From Planctomycetales bacterium (lineage in GTDB: Bacteria > Planctomycetota > UBA11346): DNA of 21,016 bases. Position numbers and translations under genes: made by a program. The notes beneath the pieces were generated by a model that worked only from the letters and a program-made list of their open reading frames with translations, was not told where the DNA came from and did no database searches. The stretch covers positions 1-21,016 of the forward strand of contig JANYGY010000183.1 in the NCBI GenBank assembly GCA_025362255.1. The letters are read 5' to 3'. Shown in pieces: positions 15,345 to 21,016 of this stretch; positions within the stretch are counted from its first letter, which is position 1; the number at the start of each line of letters is the position of its first letter.

Positions 15345-17581
15345 TCACGTTCGGTGCACCGCTGGGCTTGAGCTTGCTCGCACTGCTCGCGGTGCCGGTG
15401 GTTCTCCACGTGCTGCATCGCACCAGGTGGCTGGCGGTGCCGTGGCCGGCGATGTTGCTGATCCGCGATGTGGCGACCCGCCGGGGCACGCGGCTGACGC
15501 TCCAGGATCTGCTGCTGCTCGGACTGCGGCTGCTGCTGCTGATCGCGATCGCCTTGACCGCCTCGCAGCCGCGATGGCTCGCTCCAAATGAGGAAACCAC
15601 CGAACGTCGCGGGCGGGTCGCGGCGGTGCTGCTGCTCGATGACGGAATCGCTGCTGGAGCGCGCGTCAGCAGCTCAAGCAGTGCCAGCAGTGACGAACGC
15701 ACCGTGAACGAACTCCAGAACGCGCTGGGCAGCGCGTATCTCGCGACCCTGACCGCAGGCGATGAAATCAGCCTGATCGCCAATTCGCAGCGCGACGCAC
15801 CTGCCGCTGATCCGCTGTACGATGTCGCCACCGCCGACCGCCAGTTACACGCGCTGCGGCCCACCGCCACGGCTTCGGATGTACCAGGCCTGTTCACTGC
15901 GGGCCTGCGCCAGCTCGACCGCCACCGCAATCGTGACGCCGAACTCGTGCTCCTCGCCACCGGCTGCACCGCCGGGACGGCGCTCGACGATGTCGCGCGG
16001 TGGAGCGACCTGCGCGAACGTCTGGCCCAGGGACGCTGGTCAGGCTGGCGTCGTCCGCGGGTGCTGCTGCTCGTGCCTGAGCAGACGATCGCCACTGACT
16101 GGGCGGTGACCGCGATCGAGGTCGATCAGCCACTGCTGTTGCCGGGGGTGCCGGTTGGGGTGCGCGTCCGGCTCACGCGCAGCGGCGAAGCGGCGCTCCC
16201 GGCTGGGCTCGCGCTGCGTCTGGCGATCGACGGCCGGATGGTCGACGAGAAACCGGTTCCGCCCTTCGGCGACCACCTGATGGCCCAGGTCGTCGGTTTC
16301 AGCCAAGTGTTTGGCGAAGCTGGCGGCCATCTGCTGGAAGCGCGCCTGATCGGTGCGGCTGATCCGCTGGAACTCGACGATCAGCGCACCCTGGCGATCG
16401 AGGTCGCCGAGCGGGTCCCGGTGGCCTTGATCGAGAGCGAACCCGGCGAACTGGCGCTGGTCGCCGCTGCGCTCGACCCGGCTGAGGGTGCCGACCCCAG
16501 CGCGCCGTTCGCACCGCGTGCCATCACCGCCGCGAATCTTTCCGCTGAGACGCTGGCCCAAGTGCGCGCGGTGGTCGTTGGCGACGTCGGCGTGCTCGAG
16601 CCATCTGCAATCACCGCGCTTGAACGGTTCATCGCCGATGGCGGTGGGGTGCTATTCACCGTCGGCCCGCGCACCGTGCCCGAGCTCGCCAACCGTGCGT
16701 GGTTCCGCGGCGGCGACGGCCTGCTTGCCGCCGCCCTGATGACGGTGCCCGCAACCGCCGGCACATCACGCATCCGACACCCGCGTCCGGCTCCTGGGCT
16801 GCCCTCGGCGCTGTCCGGATTCGCCGATGATTCCGCTGCCTGGCAGGCCGCCGAGATCCGCCAAGTGGCGACGGTCCAGCCGGGAAACTGGGACAGTCTG
16901 GTGGAACTCGACGACGGCTCGCCGCTGGTGCTTTCTGCTCATCGCGGCCAGGGCCTGACCGCGATGTGTCTGATTCCGCTCGATGACCGCTGGAGTGATC
17001 TGCCGTGGCGCGCGTTGTGGGTGCCGCTGATGCGGGGTCTGATCGGTAGTCTAGCGGCCACCGTGCAACCGCCGCGTAATCTGAGTCCCGGAGACATGCT
17101 GATCTGGCCGTGTCCATTACCGACGAGCGGGCAGGGCGCGGGCCAGGGCCAGGGCCTAGCTGCTGATCCATTTCGCGCGGTGCTCACCGATCCACGCGGC
17201 GCCCTCGCAACCCTGCGTCCGGGCGGATGGGATGCATCGCCGGCGCTGTTGGCTGGCCCGCTGGCCCAATGCGGCGCGTGGCGCCTAGCGCCGGTGGCAG
17301 CGCACGACGGCCCGCCGGTGACCTATGCGGTCGCCCCTGCGCCTGCCGGCCTCGACCTCAGTGCTCTAGCGGTCGAGCGCCTGCGCCGCCAGATCGTCGA
17401 CACCGGTTGTACCGTGCAGCTCGTGCGCTCTCCCGCGACGTTCGCCCAGAACCGGGCCGGGACCGCGATCCGCGAATATGAACTGACCCCGTGGGGCGCC
17501 GCCCTGGCGCTGTTGCTGCTGCTGGTCGAGCTGCTGTGCGCGCGGTTGCTTGATCAACCTCCTCGCCGGATCGCCCCATGA
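15341..17581 (+). CDS. BatA-like membrane protein with degenerate vWA domain
   Basis: This 746-residue protein begins with the two-helix BatA N-terminal domain: residues 5-25 (LGLSLLALLAVPVVLHVLHR) and about 57-75, with PWPAMLLIRDV between them. A vWA-like domain follows from about 93, but the metal site D-x-S-x-S reads D-x-G-x-A (Asp100, Gly102, Ala104), so metal binding is probably lost. A beta-rich middle part leads to a class I glutamine-amidotransferase-like Rossmann segment (VRAVVVGDVGVLEPSAITAL, then FIADGGGVLFTVG). A final membrane helix lies near 716-735, leaving a short cytoplasmic tail, so most of the chain should lie outside the cytoplasm. The GTG start overlaps the DUF58 stop and is fixed by that coupling. 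Low-complexity Ser (110-118) and Gly-Gln runs mark linkers. Its exact role is unknown. Confidence 0.88.
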   Translation: MITFGAPLGLSLLALLAVPVVLHVLHRTRWLAVPWPAMLLIRDVATRRGTRLTLQDLLLLGLRLLLLIAIALTASQPRWLAPNEETTERRGRVAAVLLLDDGIAAGARVSSSSSASSDERTVNELQNALGSAYLATLTAGDEISLIANSQRDAPAADPLYDVATADRQLHALRPTATASDVPGLFTAGLRQLDRHRNRDAELVLLATGCTAGTALDDVARWSDLRERLAQGRWSGWRRPRVLLLVPEQTIATDWAVTAIEVDQPLLLPGVPVGVRVRLTRSGEAALPAGLALRLAIDGRMVDEKPVPPFGDHLMAQVVGFSQVFGEAGGHLLEARLIGAADPLELDDQRTLAIEVAERVPVALIESEPGELALVAAALDPAEGADPSAPFAPRAITAANLSAETLAQVRAVVVGDVGVLEPSAITALERFIADGGGVLFTVGPRTVPELANRAWFRGGDGLLAAALMTVPATAGTSRIRHPRPAPGLPSALSGFADDSAAWQAAEIRQVATVQPGNWDSLVELDDGSPLVLSAHRGQGLTAMCLIPLDDRWSDLPWRALWVPLMRGLIGSLAATVQPPRNLSPGDMLIWPCPLPTSGQGAGQGQGLAADPFRAVLTDPRGALATLRPGGWDASPALLAGPLAQCGAWRLAPVAAHDGPPVTYAVAPAPAGLDLSALAVERLRRQIVDTGCTVQLVRSPATFAQNRAGTAIREYELTPWGAALALLLLLVELLCARLLDQPPRRIAP

Positions 17582-20202
17582 GCGCCGCCGAGACCGTGAC
17601 CTCGACGTGGTCCTTGGTGACCACCGCCTGGCCGTGGTGGGTGGGCGCAGGCATCGCGGGCGTGGCGCTGGCCGTGGTGTGGTGGTTGCAGGCACCGCGC
17701 CCGCTGCTGCTGATTTCGCGCGGCCTCGCGACCGTGCTGCTCGCCCTGCTGCTCACCGACCCCGCGCTCAGTCGCGCAATCGTCCGCCTTGAGCCGGCCC
17801 CGGTCGCGGTGGTCGTCGATGTCTCGGGCTCGCTCGCCCATGCTGACCGCCATCTGCCTGCTGATCGTCTGCTCGATCTCGCCGAGGCCTTCGCCGTCAT
17901 TGCGCCGGAGGTGCGCAGCGCCGGGCCGCGCCAGATGAGCGCCGCGCTGATCGCGCTGCGCGCTGATCTGTCTGCCGCCCTGTCGCGCAACGTGCCCGCT
18001 GCCCGGCTGCGCGCGCACGTCACCGCCCTGCGCACCGCCGCCACCGCCGGCGCTGGCTACCTCGAGGCTGAACGCACCTGTCGCGAAGCCGCCGCGCTGG
18101 CCGAGCGCCTGGTTATTTTCGCCGCGACGCCGCCGACGTTTACCGAAGATCCCGAAGCCCCCGCGTTGCGCGAACAGATTGCCGTCTGCGCTGCGGCCAT
18201 CGCGCTTGTCGTCCCTCGGCTGGCCACCGAGCAGGCCGCGGGGGACGCCGCGCTGATCGCTGGCTGGCGTTCGGCAGATGACCCCGCGGCGCGCGCGCGG
18301 GTGCTCGCCCTCGATGCATTGCTCAGCCAACCGCGTGGTCAGCTGGCGGCGCGGTTGGCTGAGCAAGTCGTGCTGCCCGCACTGGGACGCAACGCTGCGC
18401 TCACCACTTGGGCGCTGGACGAACGCCTGCGCCAAGTGACCCCTGACGTGTGGCAGCACAGCGCCTGGCAACCCGGTGCCGGCGGAACGGATTTCGCCGC
18501 GCTGGGCGATCTTGCCCGAGGCTGGGCCGCAGGGCGGACCCCGGGCGCGGTGGTGCTGATTTCCGATGGTCGCAATCAAGGCGGCGATCCGCGCCCCGCG
18601 TTGCGTGCGTTGGCCGCCCGGGGCGCGCGCCTGCTGACCGTGGCAGTTGGTGACGAAGCCTCGCCTGACGAACCAGCGCTGCTCACGCTCGATGCTCCGG
18701 CAGTGGTGCGCGTAGGCGGCACGATCCCCCTCAATGCCAGTGTCCGCCGCGGCCGCTCGGCAGCAGCCAACCCCGGATGGGATGTGGTGGTCACCCTCGA
18801 TGCGGTCGAGATGCAGCGCCTGGCAGTGCCCGATGATGGCCCTGCCATCGCGGTTATGCGGCTCGGGGTGCCAGCCGGAAAAGCCGGCCTGCGACGGTGC
18901 GCGGGACGACTCGAACGTCGTAAGGGCCCTGCGGTTTCTCCAGGGATCCCAGGCGATTCAGCCGCCTGGCTGCCGTGTCCGGTGCGGGTCACGGATGCTC
19001 CGCTGCGCGTGCTGGTCGCCGAAGCCTTGCCGCGCTGGGAAACCCGCGCCCTGGTGGCGGCCCTCGAATCCGATCCGCTGTGCGTCGTCGAACGGCGTTA
19101 CCTGCAAGGGCCCGGCGCCGTGATCGCAGCTTTGCCCGCGGACGCACTGCTCGCTGCCGACGCGGTCATCCTGGGCGATCTGATTCCCGCCGAGCTGCCT
19201 CCGGAAGATCAGGCGCGGCTCGCGACCTTCGTCGGCGACGGTGGCTTTCTGGTAGTCGTCGCCGGACCCCGCGGCATGCCCGCAGCTTATCCGCTTGGCC
19301 CATTGGCAGACTTGCTGCCGGTGCGCGCCAATCGTGGAACACCCGCATCAGGACCAGCGACATTGGCCCTGACGCCGGCGGGCTTGCAGCATCCGCTCGG
19401 TCGCTTGGTCGGCGAAGCCGAGCTCGATCGGCGCCTGTGGGCCGCTTTGCCACCACCCACTTGGGTCGCCGGTGGAATCAGCGCCACCAGCGATGCCGAG
19501 GTGCTCGTCGAAGCGACCTGCGGATCGCCGACCGTGCTGCCCGCAATCGCGGTGCGTGCCGCCGGCGTCGGCCGGGTTTTGTGGATGGGCACGCCCGAAA
19601 CGTGGCGCTGGCGCACGTTCGAACGCGGTCGGGTGCAGACCGCATTCTGGCTGCAGGCCTTGCGCTGGGGCATCGCCGGCCGGCCGCGCGGCGTCGACCC
19701 GGACCTGCGCGTGGTCGTCGATCCCCCACGCATCGATGCGCGCGGCACAGCCGAGCTGCTGATCGCCTCGGCCAACATGCCCCGGGCGATGATCATCGAC
19801 GCCGACGGCGTCAGCGCACCGGTCTCACTTCAAGCCAGCGGAGCGCATTGCTGGCGCGGCCTGTTCGCTGATCTGGCCGGCGGCATGTATCGCATCACCG
19901 TCGACGCCGGCAGCCTGCACGAAGAACGTGATCTGCTGGTGCGCCCGCAAGCAGCCAGCGAATTCGCTGATCCCACCGCTGATTTCGCCGCCCTGCGCGC
20001 CCTGGCCGGCGACTGCGGCGGCACCGCGACGACGGCCGCCGACCTTGGCCCGGCGATCCGCGATCTTGCCCGCGGCCTGCGCCCCGAAGCCGTGACCACC
20101 ACCACCACCTGGCGCCTCGGCGATGGCCTGTGGTTGGGCCTGCTGCTGGGCGCCTTGCTGGCGTTCGAATGGGCGCTGCGCAAGCGCTCAGGAATGCCAT
20201 GA
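17578..20202 (+). CDS. vWA-domain / glutamine-amidotransferase-like membrane protein
   Basis: This 874-residue membrane protein is the last gene of the MoxR operon (ATGA overlap with the previous stop). Two helices near residues 17-36 and 43-60 are followed by a vWA domain with an intact metal site: DVSGS (Asp81, Ser83, Ser85) and the distal acidic residue in VVLISDGRNQGG (Asp330). A long helical insertion separates these two parts. A beta-sandwich-like stretch leads to an amidotransferase-like domain (about 475-700: LRVLVAEALPRWE, then FVGDGGFLVVVAGPRG). It ends with GVGRVLWMGTPETWRWR (663-679), a motif typical of large planctomycete vWA proteins. The final helix is at about 848-865. No Cys-His-Glu amidotransferase triad is evident, so the domain is likely non-catalytic. 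It probably works with the metal-less paralogue upstream. Confidence 0.9.
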   Translation: MSAAETVTSTWSLVTTAWPWWVGAGIAGVALAVVWWLQAPRPLLLISRGLATVLLALLLTDPALSRAIVRLEPAPVAVVVDVSGSLAHADRHLPADRLLDLAEAFAVIAPEVRSAGPRQMSAALIALRADLSAALSRNVPAARLRAHVTALRTAATAGAGYLEAERTCREAAALAERLVIFAATPPTFTEDPEAPALREQIAVCAAAIALVVPRLATEQAAGDAALIAGWRSADDPAARARVLALDALLSQPRGQLAARLAEQVVLPALGRNAALTTWALDERLRQVTPDVWQHSAWQPGAGGTDFAALGDLARGWAAGRTPGAVVLISDGRNQGGDPRPALRALAARGARLLTVAVGDEASPDEPALLTLDAPAVVRVGGTIPLNASVRRGRSAAANPGWDVVVTLDAVEMQRLAVPDDGPAIAVMRLGVPAGKAGLRRCAGRLERRKGPAVSPGIPGDSAAWLPCPVRVTDAPLRVLVAEALPRWETRALVAALESDPLCVVERRYLQGPGAVIAALPADALLAADAVILGDLIPAELPPEDQARLATFVGDGGFLVVVAGPRGMPAAYPLGPLADLLPVRANRGTPASGPATLALTPAGLQHPLGRLVGEAELDRRLWAALPPPTWVAGGISATSDAEVLVEATCGSPTVLPAIAVRAAGVGRVLWMGTPETWRWRTFERGRVQTAFWLQALRWGIAGRPRGVDPDLRVVVDPPRIDARGTAELLIASANMPRAMIIDADGVSAPVSLQASGAHCWRGLFADLAGGMYRITVDAGSLHEERDLLVRPQAASEFADPTADFAALRALAGDCGGTATTAADLGPAIRDLARGLRPEAVTTTTTWRLGDGLWLGLLLGALLAFEWALRKRSGMP

Positions 20203-20229
20203 GCCGCTCTCAAAAGAGCGGCTCATGGC
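20196..20229. terminator. perfect 15-bp hairpin between convergent vWA gene and infC
   Basis: GCCATGAGCCGCTCT pairs perfectly with its complement across a CAAA loop. The left arm covers the stop codon of the vWA gene, and the whole element sits 26 bases beyond the infC stop on the other strand. Its strength, and its placement between two convergent operons, suggest bidirectional transcription stop or mRNA 3'-end protection. It lacks an immediate T-tract on the plus strand, so intrinsic termination is likely but unproven. Confidence 0.65.
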
Positions 20230-20254
20230 GTCGATAGCAAATTAGACCGGCTTT

Positions 20255-20815
20255 TTACGGCTTCTTGAGCGGCACCAGCAAAGCGTTCATGCCGCGACCT
20301 TCAGCGCGCGGCTCTTGTTCGATCTTGGCGCAGTCGTCGAGCAGTCGGGCAAACTTGCGGATCATCTCAACGCCGAGTTCCTTGTGCGACATTTCGCGGC
20401 CGCGAAAGCGCAGCTGCAACGACACCTTGTGGCCCTCGAGGATAAACTCGCGGGCATGCTTGGCCTTGATCTCGAGATCGCCATCGCCAGTGCCCGGACG
20501 CAGACGCACCTCTTTGGTGTCGACCTTATGCGCATTGGCCTTGGCCGAGCGCTCCTTCTTTTGGAGCTCGAACAGGAACTTGGAATAGTCCTGAATCTTG
20601 CACACCGGCGGCTTGGCATCGGCGGCGACCTCAACCAGGTCGAACCCCGCTTCCTGGGCTCGGCGAAGAGCATCCTGAATGGTGACCACGCCGACTTGAG
20701 CGCCGTCCTGGTCGATCAGGCGCACCGACAGCGCACGGATCTTGTCATTGATGCGCGCCCGATTTGCATGCTCGGGCGGCGGAACTGGAATACGACTGCG
20801 GCGACGACCAATCAA
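20255..20815 (-). CDS. infC: translation initiation factor IF-3
   Basis: IF-3 binds the 30S subunit, prevents premature joining of 50S and checks the start codon and initiator tRNA. The 186 residues show both domains. The N-domain (about 17-87) has RINDKIRA, LVEVAADAKPPVCKIQDYSK and the linker helix LFELQKKERSAKANA. The C-domain (about 97-182) has KEVRLRPGTGDGDLEIKAKH, FILEGHKVSLQLRFRGREMS and RAEGRGMNALLVPLKK. The frame has no ATG at its head: TTG at 20815 with AGGAG eight bases upstream, then ATT as codon 2 (20812). ATT is the rare start codon that E. coli infC uses for autoregulation, so either may be the true start. The usual partners rpmI and rplT do not follow; the downstream neighbour is convergent. 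Confidence 0.95.
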   Translation of the reverse strand: MIGRRRSRIPVPPPEHANRARINDKIRALSVRLIDQDGAQVGVVTIQDALRRAQEAGFDLVEVAADAKPPVCKIQDYSKFLFELQKKERSAKANAHKVDTKEVRLRPGTGDGDLEIKAKHAREFILEGHKVSLQLRFRGREMSHKELGVEMIRKFARLLDDCAKIEQEPRAEGRGMNALLVPLKKP

Positions 20816-20823
20816 ACGGAGCT

Positions 20824-20828
20824 CTCCT
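20824..20828 (-). promoter_or_regulatory. infC Shine-Dalgarno sequence
   Basis: AGGAG on the minus strand lies 8 bases before the TTG and 11 before the following ATT. It is the clearest ribosome site in the window and anchors infC initiation at a non-ATG codon. Spacing slightly favours TTG. Confidence 0.7.
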
Positions 20829-20885
20829 GAGAGGTGAGCGAGGACTATGGTGAACCCGCGCCCGGGGACAACCGGAACTCCCCTC

Positions 20886-20912
20886 TGGACAAAATTCCCA
20901 ACTGATCATATT
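20886..20912 (+). promoter_or_regulatory. possible promoter of the tRNA-Gly gene
   Basis: TGGACA (20886-20891) matches the -35 consensus at five of six bases. CATATT (20907-20912) matches the -10 consensus at four of six with a short 15-base spacer. Transcription would start about 12 bases before the tRNA. The match is modest, but this is the most AT-rich stretch near the gene. Confidence 0.3.
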
Positions 20913-20930
20913 TCCACCCCTCTGAAGAGT

Positions 20931-21007
20931 GCGGGCGTAGCTCAGTTGGCTAGAGCGACTGCTTGCCATGCAGTAGGTCGAGAGTTCGAGTCTCTTCGCC
21001 CGCTCCA
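20931..21007 (+). tRNA. tRNA-Gly (anticodon GCC)
   Basis: A full cloverleaf folds. The acceptor stem is GCGGGCG/CGCCCGC, the D-arm GCTC/GAGC, and the anticodon stem ACTGC/GCAGT with loop TTGCCAT (anticodon GCC at 20965-20967, reading GGC and GGU). The variable loop is AGGTC, and the T-arm carries TTCGAGT with one G-T pair. The discriminator base is T and the CCA end is encoded at 21005-21007, giving 77 nucleotides. It is divergent from infC. TrmH encoded upstream in the window would be expected to act on the D-loop guanosines of tRNAs such as this one. Confidence 0.97.
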
Positions 21008-21016
21008 AGAGAAACG

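Noticed and set aside
20231..20254. T-run in GGCTTTTTACGG as an intrinsic terminator of the vWA operon
   Set aside because: The five T residues lie 16 bases beyond the hairpin, too far for a standard stem plus T-tract arrangement.
20745..21008. Minus-strand frame of 87 codons across the tRNA
   Set aside because: It is antisense to the tRNA-Gly; such RLELSTYC-type peptides are a familiar artefact of translating tRNA genes.
1..21016. CRISPR array, prophage or insertion sequence
   Set aside because: No regularly spaced repeats, transposase, integrase or phage structural genes were found on either strand.

Overview
The window is GC-rich, densely coded bacterial chromosome with no sign of phage, plasmid or insertion sequence. 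The gene set suggests the PVC superphylum, most likely Planctomycetota. The pointers are an ECF sigma factor paired with a FecR-like membrane protein that carries a beta-helix ectodomain, a MoxR/DUF58/BatA-like/vWA operon with large membrane-anchored glutamine-amidotransferase-like proteins, a CcsA with a long extracytoplasmic N-terminal domain, and a dispersed-type hairpin repeat. This placement is inference from gene content; no rRNA gene is present.

Left block (1-6342, all on the minus strand). In transcription order it holds a class I DAHP synthase (entry to the shikimate pathway, which supplies chorismate), a CcsA/ResC-type cytochrome c haem-ligation protein, MenB (naphthoate ring closure of menaquinone synthesis, which draws on chorismate), an ECF sigma factor, and a FecR-like/beta-helix membrane protein that runs off the left edge. 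The first three fit a respiratory theme (menaquinone plus c-type cytochromes). The last two overlap by 8 bases and look like a separate two-gene signalling unit.

Middle block (6442-13336). hrpB (DEAH-box helicase, plus strand) converges on trmH (tRNA Gm18 2'-O-methyltransferase, minus strand). Divergent from trmH is a translationally coupled pair: a Gcr-type 'site-specific recombinase' family protein, which by sequence is a multi-pass membrane protein, and a short aldehyde dehydrogenase.

Right block (13396-20202, plus strand). Four genes are joined by 1-4 base stop/start overlaps: a MoxR AAA+ ATPase, a DUF58 protein, a BatA-like protein whose von Willebrand metal site has been lost, and a vWA/amidotransferase-like membrane protein whose metal site is intact. 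They form one operon, probably a MoxR-driven envelope chaperone or maturation system. It ends in a perfect 15-bp hairpin. infC (translation initiation factor IF-3, minus strand, non-ATG start) faces it, and a tRNA-Gly(GCC) gene with encoded CCA closes the window.

Nearly all of the window is coding. No non-genic stretch exceeds about 170 bases, and there is no CRISPR array.
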